Assembly (NCBI GenBank): GCA_031213475.1
Contig: JARUPZ010000009.1
Coordinates: 9,767,601 to 9,831,600 of the forward strand
Source: Nereocystis luetkeana
Taxonomy: Eukaryota > Sar > Phaeophyceae > Laminariales > Laminariaceae
Direction: 5' to 3'
DNA: 64,000 nucleotides
Position numbers and translations under genes: made by a program. The notes under the pieces were generated by a model. The model was not told the DNA's origin and did not search any database. It saw nothing but the letters and a program-made list of their open reading frames with translations. The number at the start of each line of letters is the position of its first letter. Position 1 is the first letter of the stretch. This document shows, in pieces, positions 13,301 to 26,100 of this stretch.

Positions 13301-16300
13301 TCCGGAGGGGCCGCACCGCGGGCCTCAACGGCCGCGGCCAGAGCGGCCTCGGCCGCTGCCACTAGTGTTCCGCGATACTCCTTCATGACTACTCCGCACT
13401 TGTCAATGAGCTCGTCCGCCGGGGATCCCGAAAGCGCTGCCGCTGCGGTGAGAAGGGCTAGGGCCTGCGCGACAAGCACACGTAGTTAGGGCAAGGGTTG
13501 GCGTTTGGGGAACGCTCACGGGGTGATGGTGATGGCTGTGGTAAAGCCTTTCGGTACTGCTGCTGGTCTCATTTTTAGCGACGAACTACTTGGAATTTGG
13601 GCGGTTAGTGTCGGAATGGGGACTGCAGTCGAAATAGGGATAGGCGTTTTATTGGAGCCTTCGTGACATGCGTAGTTGGGTAGGTAGGGATGTTTTCCCC
13701 CCCGTTGTTTGGGTAGGGCTATGGCCTTCGACTGCCGTTCGAGTTGGGGATATTAGGTCTTTTTTTTCGACGAACGATGGAATCATGGTTACGAAGAGGC
13801 CTCTACTGTAAATAGAGCCCTGGAACGATGACAAGAAAAGGTTATCACGGGGGACAATAGTTAATAGGATCAATTATTTAGAGTCAAAATGGTAAATATA
13901 TACCTGGTAGTTTTTATGTATACCATGGGTCCTATTGACTATGTCCCCCCGTAATAGTACTAGGGTGAGGTCCGGACATATCACACCGAGACGTTGGAAC
14001 CCACCATTCGATGCGAGTCAAGGGGGAAAGAAAAGGCCGATGTCCTCTCGGGATAAAAATGTAAGGCACGAACCGTAGTTAGGGGGAGGGGGGAGGGTGG
14101 AAAGGAGAAGAGCTTGCTTTGTGATCCCGGTTTGTCTGTTTAGGTCTAGGAAGCAGAGATAATAGATCTTCGAATATCAGGTACTATAAAATGTAAATCA
14201 AAAACATGAAAACGATGCTGATCTTGCCGAAACATATTTCGAGTCGTGCCGCCACGGTTGAGGTAACGCTTGAGTCGAAGCAAAACCCAGAACCAACTTA
14301 CCGGGGCTTCTAAATGAAGGAACTACGAGCCGAATGTCCTTGGGTCAAGTACTGAAAAACAAACATTATACCAACGTTAGCCCAACGGGGGTGCGCACCT
14401 GCATTGTATAGCGTACATGTATTTCCGAGGACGGCTGTCGGCGTGACATACAAGTAGGGGTCCTTACTCGAGGAGAAGCCTCCAAACCATTACGTGGTAC
14501 ATTCGGTGCCACGGTATGCGCGAACACCCGAATAAAAATCGTTTTCGTGACCGGGCTTGAATTCGTGTATGAAGGCGAGCGGTGCGCTGCGATAACTTCA
14601 GTGTGATGACGGCCACGTTCTTACCTTCGGCCGCACCTCGAACCTCATCCTTTTTTGGGGGCCCCGAGTGAGCCCGTAGGTGCATACGTCGAATGGATTA
14701 TGGCTCGGGGTTTTACAGGCGTATATACATCGCGCCAGGCCGCCCCGTGGGGGCTATGTGCGGAGCATCAAAACGAAATGTGGAGTCCTGTAGGGTATTA
14801 ACACAAACGATAACACAAAATCTTAAGGTAGTCCCTCGGTGAAGGAGCCTCATTCGGCAGTCACATCTGTGTGGACCCATATCTACCGCTTCTTCTGGGA
14901 ATTAGTTCCGACCTTTTCGACTCGCGCTGTGCCGCCCAGCCGCGGTAAGGAGGCTTGACGCAGCGGCAGCTCCATGAAACGTTAGAAGAAACGCTGGATA
15001 TATTGTCGACTCCCTACCCTCTGCATAAGTGAGGAGTGCTGCGCGACGCTAGGTAGTTCGTACGGCATTTAAGCATGTTTGCTGCGTGGTCCGTACGTGG
15101 GTATACCCTATCGTTCCGGGCGTCAGACTAATCACTGACGTTGTTTTTCGATTGTTCCTTAGGAGATAGAAGCTGTGAGCGATCACCACACATCCTAAAC
15201 TGTTGGCCCGGTACAATTGTCGTACTCAATAAAAAAAATACCTTAAGCGGCCCCAGATTGACCGAACACTACACATAAAGCTTTCAACTGAAGGTAATCA
15301 TTACACATCAAGCTACAGGAGCAGTAGTGTATCGAACGGATCGAACTAGGCTTGTGAAGCTTAGCGTGTTGTGATCCAATATTGACCTAAAGTTATCAGC
15401 TTAGAGCGATGGCCGAACACCAAGGCATCGTTTTTGGTACAAGGCGATATAACCCGATTGTCCAACGTTCTTGTGACGGCCCGAGTGGTTTAGATCAGAG
15501 GCATTATCTGCGACCGATCCGTCGCACCTGGAGAAAACAATCGCCGAACTCCACTAAGGTTTGGGTGGCTTGTCACCGGACGCCTAGGGTGCTTACCTGC
15601 AGTAGCGGTTGCCCCTCCCCAGTCACGGCGCCAGCTCCCGCCCGGGAAGCCTGGCACGTCGCGCGAACCTCGACGAGCCCCTTGAGTTCGGATACTTTAG
15701 CGCGCCTGGCACCCGCTGCTCCTTTCGCCGCGCATGCCTCGTCCGGTGCGTTCCCCTTCTTGCCACCGCCTCCTTTTCCTGCCAGCGAACGCGGCCGTAC
15801 GGAGAAGTGAGAGACCCCGAAAAATCAAACGTCGGCGTCCAAGATATAACCCTTTCACGGATCAACTGCTGCAAGCTCGTACCGTAGGTAGGCTCAGTTC
15901 GACGCGAGGCAACGAGGGCAGAAAGGAGCGAAGCCTTCTAACGATGTTATTGAAGGTACGAACGGTGGTGAGGAAGGGGGGTGTACTCGATAGGAGATAT
16001 GTACTCGATCTCATGCATGGCCGTAGTCGTACGACTATAGACCCTCGCATCCCCACAACGCCGGGACGGAGCACGTCTTGTTTTCACAGGGGGGGGGGGG
16101 GGGGGGGGGGCTGCCACGTGGGCCCGGAACTGAGTTACGACTAGGGGGGAGAGAGGAAAGAAGGGTGGTTGTAATAACAAATGGGAAGAACAAAAAACAA
16201 AAGGAAAAAGACATTGTACTACCGTTAATCGAACTTATCGTGTGACACGGAGGATGGCACACTCCCTGAGATGAATTTTGAAGCCGACCTTTTTTCTCAG

Positions 16301-17277
16301 AAAGCAAGGGACACACTCATGACCATAACAACGACTTTGTAAAGCTCTCGATCGTGGAGGTTCGTCCAGGGACGCATCGCTTTGGCACTTGCACTCTCTT
16401 TATTGCCCAAGAAATCAGCTCGGAAATGCGTACGTACAGGGGGGGGGTGGGGGGGGGTGGGTTTTACCTTGCGTGGTTAACGGTAAACTCCTACTGTTTT
16501 AAGTACTATATCACGAAACACCCACGGGGGAGGGGTGGTTTATATATTGCGCGTTATACTGTGTGCTCTCGCTGTTGTTTCGTACTTTATCACGAAAGAA
16601 GTGGGTGTAGTCGAACACAGGGTGCCCGAACATATGCACTGCATTGGGTATTCATTTGAAGATTCACGATTCCCGCTACAGTACATATATTCAGCTGCTA
16701 CACTCGAACGCTGGTTTTATGTTGCAGGGCTCTTGACGAGTCATGATCGGACCCGCGGGTCGGGTCGGGTCGGGTCGGGTCGGGTCGGGTCGGGTCGGGC
16801 ACCCTTTCCCGACTCTATCCAGCCTGATCCGCGAAGATCGACTCGACCCGTGAGCAGCCCTGAGATGTAGTTAGAAAGACGGATCGATATTGAGCATACT
16901 GAATACGCGTGCTAAGTTCATATGGGCAGGTAGTGCCCTGGGCGGGTAAGGGTCATCACAAAGGTATGCCGCCGGTGTGGTGGGGGTCGGAATCATGGCG
17001 TAGTACAGAATTGTACTCACGCATCTACCCATCTTCATGGAAACAATGTGAGAATGCGCTCCGAGCGTTTGCGTGAGGAGCGTCCTGTGAACCACAACCC
17101 GGCCGATATTCCGATCTTACGACAGCCGGGTATCAGGCAGCACTAAGGCGGAAGCGATGAAATCTACGGTCGTTTAACAGCATTGTATCCATGTTCTTTC
17201 GGGATCAACAAAACGTTTTTGAGCTGAGTGCGTTGTCGCCGCGTAGTGTGCCCCAGAGAGAGAGCGAGAGTAAAAGG

Positions 17278-17325
<48 letters not shown>

Positions 17326-20135
17326 GGGGGGGGCTAACCAAAGCGATGAGGATGAAGACGGGTCTGAGAGGGTGCAGGCCTCAACCGACCATTAATCTCG
17401 TCCGTCTGGTTACACCTCAAAATCGAAGCTTTGTGAAAGGATGCCTACAGCACGTGTTTGTTCTTTGGCCTGCCTGACTCAATAGGAAGGGAGGGCGTCA
17501 TGAGGTTTAGGGAGCAAGTAACGCCACACGGCGTTTGTGTACGGGACCTAAGCGGAGATAATGAGGGGGTGGCTACATGGTCGCGGTCACTGCCGCACAC
17601 GCATTAAAACCGTTCTTAAAGGCAAGCGCGAGGTTTTCGAGAACGCATTCTACGATAGGGCTTGGCACGGTTTCGCCTAACCATCCCCGGCAGGAACGGA
17701 GCCTCCTCAACGGAAGCGCTATACGACCTACCCGGTAGGTATCCCATTGGTGCAGCATTCGTTTTTCTACATGTAGGCCATTGTGTTGATAGTTCACCGA
17801 GTTATTTTTGTTCTACATGTAGGCCATGGCGTGGATAGTTCACCGCGTCACGCCCACATATCATCCAACTCCCCACAGTCGGTGTTGGGGTGACGCAGGG
17901 GTACACATACACTAAACAACTCATCGAACTACCAGGTATGCGCGTATTCAGTTGTCGAGGACCAGACAAGGGAGGGCATAATCAAACGGCAAACAAACAC
18001 TGTTTTATAGAAACCACTTTCGGACACTTTCTCCAGAAGTCCTACCCTGCCGATTCATGTCGTCGTTATGACCTTTTCGGAAATATGTGAGTGTGTATGT
18101 CGTTTGCATTTGTGTCGTGCACGCCCTGGGTGAGGTGTGGGATTCCTCGAGCGATGAAGCCAAAGTCCTTCGAAATTGTGTTGCTGCCCTTAATGTATCG
18201 CACCCCACCTTGCCGCTGCCTGATCAAAACCAATTACCAGGGAAGAATAGTGTTGTTTCAAAATTCCTCAAACGCTCACCTTTAGGTTTGCCTCCGCCTG
18301 CTCCACCCTTTGCCGTTGACCCTCCTGTCGTGCCTGTGGCCGTGGCGGGGTTAGTTCCTGGCGGGCGATCTAGAGCACGGATTGCTCGCGAACAGAACTC
18401 CTCGGTGTGTGCGTGGGTTTGCGGTGATTTAGAGGCCACCATGGTTCGGGCGAGGGCGTCGTAGATGAAGCACAGGAGGGCGGTGTCCGGGCAGTCCAAA
18501 GCCTACCGGGGCGGCCAGAGGTAGACGTGGTGAGGTAAAGGGACTAACATTTACAAACTTACTGTAGTATCTCAACCAACGATGGGCGCGGGGGGTGGTC
18601 TGTTTTTTCCCCAGTCTCTTTCTACTTTGTCGTGTTGTTGTAGAGCTACGATATCGCTCACGTAGTGATACTTAATCGCTTGTCTCCCAGTACGACCATG
18701 AGGCGTTCCCGGAAATGGGATCAGCCCTGCGGGCGTTCCCTTTTTCTGTTCCGGACTACTGCTGTAGCATCACATCGTACGTTAATGGTTGGAGAGGTTC
18801 ATCATCTGAGTGCTCTAGATATCTCCCAAACACCTTGATTTGGGACGTCTTACACTTAACCCAACGGACAGCATCATTGGGGTCTACGAGAGGGTGTGTC
18901 TGGTGTATGTGCGGGAGAACGCTTGGATGCTTACCCTGGGCTGGGTAATTGGTTACTGTTTTACCCTAAGAGCTCGCCACAGACAACACCTTCAAAGCAT
19001 GATATGTACATATAGGTATGTACAGCTGAATATGTCTCCAAGGCCATCAACCGTGCCACAGCAGTGCGAGAGAAGTTGGAGAGACGGCGCGATCGACCGC
19101 CCCAAGACAGACTTGACCGAGCACAGAGGCCGGCGCGATCGACCGATATCCATGGCTAAGGTCTCGGGTGCGGTGACTAATAGTGCTAGAGTGTGCATCG
19201 AAATACGACCAATCGAGCTGCACGTGCCGGCACTGTCATCATGTGCAATGCAAAAGGGAGATGCAAATTTCCGAAACCGCCTAAAATATAGGGCACGGCC
19301 TATGTATAAGCCGTGGGAAGCCAGAGACCCGCGCCGCTCGGAATGACCTGTTCAATAATTAACTTTTCTACGTCTCTCACAGGAGCGCAGAGCACCAACA
19401 GGCTTCGACAGCAAAACAAACACCTATCTGTGCTATATCCTTGCAAGAGCTATGGCGGGGCAACGTAGTGAAGCCAACCAACCATGGTTGAAATACTAGC
19501 AAGGAAACAGGTGAGGTTTGGATCCATGGGAGGTTGTGGAGGGCGTCGCGCACAAGGGGTGCGATCGTTTCTAAGCTCTCGTTCTTCTCTTGACAACGAA
19601 CGGTAAGGGTGCACAAGTCGCGTATTCTCCTTTCCGAAGGCTCTTTCTGTCGAGCAGATCCCATTCCGAAAACGCCTCCTCTGTTCGGTATTGGCAACCT
19701 GAACCTTTCCGTCCTGGAAAAAGGCATGGTATGCCATACAAATCTAATATCATCTCGGTGCTAACCTAATGTGCTTCTTGGTACTCTGGTACTCTGCCCC
19801 CCCCCCCCGGAATAGAGAGGTCTACAGTAGTGAGAGCTACATGACCACAGGATAACCTATCTTACGAAAGATGTGATAGCGAAACCTTGCTGCCCGTGTG
19901 GTACGGCCATATCCCAACATCGCCCATTGGCACCCCCGAAATGGCGATTGCCCCTTGTACTTATGGACCCCGTGTTGTACCCCCCCCCCCCCCCCTCCCA
20001 CTTGTAGCAGATGCGATGGATTGGCCATTAATCTGAAAATGTGGCTACAGCAACAAGCGGTTGAATGAAGAAGTTGCAAAGACAACCAAAACAACGCCAA
20101 CCATCGCTAGCAATATGCGTGAGAAGTGCATATAC

Positions 20136-20167
<32 letters not shown>

Positions 20168-23100
20168 ATGCCCAAACGCACCTACTCGGCCCGTGCGTAA
20201 ACACGAAGTGCGGGTGTTTACGTTAGTGTTGAGGTTTTACATACCTCAAGCGCTGTCACGCACGCTTCGAGAGCCGCCTCCAGGTCGGGCATGGCGAGGC
20301 CGTGGAGTCGCTTCCTCCACACCTTGCGGGGGGCAAGGACACGACAGGTTAGACTGGTCACCCTTTTTACGTGTCGCGAACGCAATACACCCCGCCCTCC
20401 ACCGGAGCAAGTTCTCTCTCACCGGAAGGTGGAAGTTGTAGACGTACACAGCCCCGTTCTCGACCAAGGCGGGCTCCTGGGCCCTCAGCGCCCTCCTGAG
20501 GCCCGCGACGAAGCAGCCGCATGCCCTCTTCTTCAGCACATCTAGCGAATCTGCCACGCGATGGAACCGGTCAAAATAAGGAACAAAATCAAACCAACGT
20601 CGGCGAGAAAGACAGACCCAGAGGGTAGGAGTGAGGGCGCGGGTAAGAACTGCGTGGGTGCACGTGTGAGTTTCCAGCCGCGCTCGACGTAGCGGGCAGA
20701 TCGTGACCTGCTGTCGATCACCCACCACCGTAGATCCCAGCCTGTTGCTGTCAGGCGTTTGGCAGAACTTGTATTCAGCATTACGTGGGGGCAGAGTAAG
20801 TATGACCCACGGTACACACAAAAACCTATATATATACCTGCTTTTACTCGCAATGTTTGATCCTATATACTATGGCACCCCGTCATCGAGCTTATCCAAA
20901 CCAAGGCACGTTAGGTAGAACCTTGAATGTTTCTGAGGGCTCTTACCACCCGGCAACGAGAGCTAGAACTTTCAAACCAAGAGCAGGATGTATTGCCGGG
21001 TAGATGGTAGAGGTTGGTTGGGGGCCGGTGGTGCGCGCCGTGTGCGTATCGCTCCGACGTCGGGCCGCCTCAGACGACGATTATGAAAACGGGTGCAGTT
21101 GTGTGTGTTTTCCCGACAATAAAACAGCAAACGCACTGTGTGACGCGGGAGTCCCGTTCCCAGTGAGGTGTCCCTCGGCCACTCCAATCACACACAATTT
21201 GTCGGTGGTGGCTGTGTTGGCGTTGGTGCGGCCAGAAACCTCGACCGTTCGGGAACCACCGCGGCAATGAAACATATTACTGCGGCAGGCAGGTATATAC
21301 CGCCTGCTTTTTCAGGAGCTCCTCGTTCCATTGAGCTCTCCGTGTACGTCACCCAACGAATCGACTTTGAGATGAATTGATGCAGAAGTCGGTGGATTTG
21401 GTGTACGGCGAAACATACTGCGACATACCCATCAGATCCGAGACACTATCGCTTAGGCCCTCAGCTGCGATGGTTGACAAGAGTTACGTAAGTGGGAAGT
21501 GTATTCAGTGATACCATATTCAAATGAAGCCCCTGCCGAAAGGCGGCTCACAGGGGGGTTTAGCGCCCTAACCAACAGCTGCTGCGCATACCAGGAGCCA
21601 GCCCACCGACGCACTCAAACGGTACGGTCCAGCCAGACGGCCATACTACGCTCAGGGTCAGCATCGCTGAAGCAACCGGCCTGCGTGACATGATTACCTT
21701 AATAGTCGACAACAATGAATTTTCTCGTACATCAAAATTGTTGGAGAGAGAGGCGTAACACAGAGTCCATAGTGTCTGGAACCAGAGAGTAACTACCGTG
21801 TTCATGGTGTTCCGTAGCCGTGGAGCACGCACACGCGGGACTATCATAGACCATCGTTGACTAGGCCATCGTGAGCGGCCGGGTACACACTGCGAACCGA
21901 ACATGCCATACCTCGTACGTATTAATAGGTACAAGTTCGCTCGAAGTCCCCGAGAGCCACCCCACGCCTCACTGGGCCTCAAACAAATCTGACTGGCGGG
22001 GACTCCCCAGCTGAGGAACTACTGAACACATTCGCCTTTTCGTCTGGGGTATGTCTATCCTATACCGTACAATGGGCAAGAAAGCACCCCCCATTGGACG
22101 AATATCAGAGACGAGTCTGAGCAACCCAGGATGGCGCGCACGACGTACATCGCAGCCCTGGGGAAACCTTGTCGAGCGTTTTTCATTGACGCATAGGTCG
22201 CTCAAAGTTTGCACTCTTTTTCCGTCGTCGATAGAATCCGCCATGGTTTATCGTATCACTAATCTCAGTGACATTCGGAAAGCTGTCACCGTGAATGTTG
22301 TACGCATGGTGCATGTACTTTGTTTACGAGTTGAGTTCATTCTACAGAATAGATACTCCGGAGCATGTATGATAAACGTATGTATGGTCTAGACGTATTG
22401 ATATTGAGATGCACATATATCTCCGCAACCCTTAGTTTCCATATTCGACTCGCACGGCTTCCTACACACAATGACTAGTGTTGGATATCGCATACGGAAG
22501 TTTCTACACCAGGTACATCGGAACATTGATGTATTCAAGATGTATCCTACGGGGCGTGTCATGCCTTCCTGGCATCCCCGTGTCTTTCGTGAAAATCCGT
22601 AACGAACTCTTTAATGTATGAAAAACCGAAAGTGTATCGATTGTATTTGTTTTTTTGTTGTTGTCGGTATCACTAGCAATGACCTTGCAAACAAGCCGTG
22701 TGGTCACAGGTGGTCTCCCTTCCCCAAGAACTCGCCGAGCAATAGAACAAAACTCCGTCGGGTTGGGCACGTGACATAACGGCTGAACCCCCATACATTT
22801 TTAGTGTTTTCGGTGTACCGTGAAACCCGCAAGATGGGACACTCCAACTCGGATGATTTTGCGGGCAGATTTTCCTCGGTAAGCGTAGAGAGTGCAACCC
22901 CCGTGCGAGGCGTATATGGAACAGCTATTGTCCAGATATTTCCTAAACCACGAATTACGTTGTGTGTACCCCCCCTGGTTTCGGGAGAAAAGCAGCACTG
23001 CGAAATCCATCCCAGGGGAGGGGGTGTTGACTTGCATGTTGCGAGGCAGAGCGGTCATTGCAAAGAACCTGAGAAACAAAGGAGAGAGCGCCTCTGCCGT

Positions 23101-26100
23101 AACACCGCTGGTGCTGACACCCTCGTCAAGCGTACCTGCCACAAATGGGGAAACTCCCGCGTTGCACGCCTCCGTTGGAACCCCCATTGTACGCGGGTCC
23201 ATGAATTCTGCCAGCGTGTCACTGCCCTCTCCGTCTCTGGTCCGGACAAGGGACGCGGGGCTGACGATGGCGTCACCTCCTATCAGCAATGCGGCGCCGA
23301 GAAACAAGCGGCCTTGAGCATCGTTCACAGTAGGCGAAAAATCAAAATTATATGATCGGAGAAACATACGAAGTGAACTACCGGTTACACTGACATGGTT
23401 GATGCTCACCGACCTTGACTCTCGTATACGTATAGAGGCATTCTACGATAGAGGTTAACCCTAATTTTTCTGAGGCTCCTCACTTAAGGAGCTCCATACC
23501 TCACCCGAAAACTGACTTTAGCAAAAATTAAAATACATCGCGGCGAATAGTGCCATGGCCCAAGTCTACAATACGTTTTTTTTCGAAGTCAATATTGACA
23601 TCCCGACGATTTCGGGTCAAGGAACCCCGTCTTTCAGAAACAAAATAGCGGAAATGTGCTACCTCTATCGTAGAACGGGTCTATACGTATACGTAAGTTA
23701 ACTTCTGCTAAAAGTGTAACATGTGTGACTGAATATCTTGTTTGAACAAATAACCTCGTTGGGCGTTGTGGTGAAGTGAGCGTTCGAGTATCCGCTTGCT
23801 TGGTACCCGCGTGGCCGAGACGCTTGGGCCGCGCGCGACAGGCCACGCCCAGCACGGGTCGCTTCTCCCTTTCAGGACCGCAGTCCCGTTTCGGGGGGCG
23901 AAACACTTAGAATATTTGAGTGAACCGTCTCCCAATCGGGGGTGCAGCCCTAACGTGCTTAGCCCTGTTAGTACCGGTCCGGCTGCTGTACACGAACACT
24001 AGCGTAGCTCCGACTTTAGCCAATGCTCCCCTCCAAGCCGGGAGTGACGTGCCAACGAATGGATAAAACCGGTTCCCCGTCAGCGATCAACGGAACGGCA
24101 GACACATCAAACATGAACGCATATCTGACAGCGCACAGGCGGGGCAAAGCCAATTACTCTCGCTCAGGCCGTGCCAGGAACCATGTGAACCACCGGGAAC
24201 GTGGGTCAACGCTAAAAAGACGGTTCCAGGGTTTTACTCGCTGAAACGAGTCCCACACCACGCATCGGTACGATATACACATCCGAGTGACGACAGAAGT
24301 CCCAAACGACATGTCGTGAGTTTCAAAAATAGGTTACAAAGTGGCCAAGTATCCGGGGAATGAACGTCAGGAACGGAAACAAACCTACCAACCCCCCCCC
24401 CCCCCCCCTGGAACCCGATGACCTCCTCTCGCACCGCTCCTGGAAGGTGCCTACGTCGATGACGGGACGGTAGAGAGAGTCAAACGGCTGTACAGTATGA
24501 ATATGCCCTACGAAGGAGTAGGGCGTGTTGGTTGTATTACTTGGGGTGGAACGACTTCCTATATGTCTCGAATGAGTACGAAATACAATAAATCGCTTTT
24601 CGCTTTTTTTAGAGAAGAGTGCTAGGTAGGTATACCATGCATACAAACTACCGACCCCCCCCCCCTCCCCCCCTAGAACCCGATGACCCCGTCTCGCACC
24701 GCTCCTGGAAGGTGCTTACGTCGAGGACGGGATGGTGGAGAGAGTCAAACGGCTGTACAATATGAACAAGCCCTACGAAGGAGTAGGGGATGCTGGTTGT
24801 ATTACTTGGGGTGGAACGACTTCCTATATATATATCACGATTGAGTACGAAAAACAATAAATCGATTTTCGCTTTTTTTAGAGAAGAGTGCTAGGTAGGT
24901 ATAGCATGCATACAATAGTGTAAGTAAGCATCATGTAGACGACGGGCGGTACGGTGGGGAGGGTAGCGACATTTTCGACTCAGCAAGGAAATGAGTAGCA
25001 ACTAACTGGTGTCGTTGGAATTATGGCGCTTCAAAATGTATTTTCCTTTCCTTTCCATTTTGGTGCCCATTCTGGAGCTTCGAAAAACAAAATGTTTTCT
25101 ATGCGTACAGTAGTAGGCCGTGGGGTTTGGCCCATTGCATGTATTTGTTCTCGCGATTCAGTCGTTGGAGTTGAACTACAGCGCTGCCCACTCGAGTGGG
25201 GAGCCTGTGAAGAAATTATTGGTGCATCCCATCCCGTATCGTAGCACGCATCACAGCCTTGTGCGTTTTGTGTTTCCTCTCCAGTTTGCTATGAGGTATC
25301 GAGTGTTGAGCAGGACATATCGGAGGGCATCAAACATTTACTGCCAGATACATAAGGCTAATATTTATTAGTAGCTGTTGTGAAACAGTCGTTGCCAAAA
25401 CTAAATATACACCTGTGGTCTATTACGAGTGCGTAGTCTACACAACCAAGTATCCCCACACACTCGACACACCCGCCGGCGCATACGTGGGCCAGACAAA
25501 GTGTTAGCCCATTGAACGGACATACCTCGATCTTCTCCATTGGCGGTGACTCCTCCGGCGCCGGTTCCGGGACCGGCCGCCGGAAAACCGTCACCTTCCA
25601 CGTCAGCCAGTCGCAGCTCTTCTACGTACGTCTCACCCAAAATGTACTGCGCCCGCGTCTAAGAAGTAAGGGCAGGAGAGGCAAAAACAGAAAATACACA
25701 TGTGTGAATATATACATGCTCGACCTTTGTATCGGAGTAAGTGGTTAGGTGTGCATGCTAAGTATACCAGATGGGTACGGGTGTGTTTGATCGTCTCTTT
25801 TGGTCCTTAGCTTTATTTACGAAACGCTTGGTGTACAGTACAGTACGCACCGCACGTAACACCTCACAGGAAAACAGTCCAGGATGTTACTTCCCCGAAC
25901 ACGCATCGTACAAACCCGAAAGATAGCACACACACCCCTCTGGAAGGTATTTCTCAGCTGGTTTTCTAGACGACGGGAGGGGTGTACCTACTCTATGGTC
26001 AGGCTTTTCGCTTGAGGGACTCTGTACGCTACCCGACCCCTACCCTTGAGACGCAAAACCTATGTGACACACTCAACAACACGATGCCATGGCCTACTGT

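Larger units (their letters stand above)
15779..18279. other. Intron between exons 19 and 20
   Basis: Contains a RepA fragment joined to a 22-G run (15966-16110), a CGGGT array (16757-16799) and a GA array (17254-17321). A 35-bp motif beginning TTCTACATGTAGGCCAT is present twice at about 17764 and 17811. Confidence 0.6.
18503..20244. other. Intron between exons 18 and 19
   Basis: Contains one TIR-T relative (19548-19715), a C run at 19979-19994 and the 29-G run at 20137-20165. Confidence 0.55.
23313..25525. other. Intron between exons 15 and 16
   Basis: Contains a RepE copy (23470-23672), a MITE-D copy (23870-23955) and the 265-bp tandem duplication (24385-24910). Confidence 0.6.

Noticed and set aside
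22801..23409. A 202-codon minus-strand frame as a stand-alone gene
   Set aside because: Only the 23136-23312 part shows splice-site flanks and phase agreement; the rest is intron that happens to remain open.
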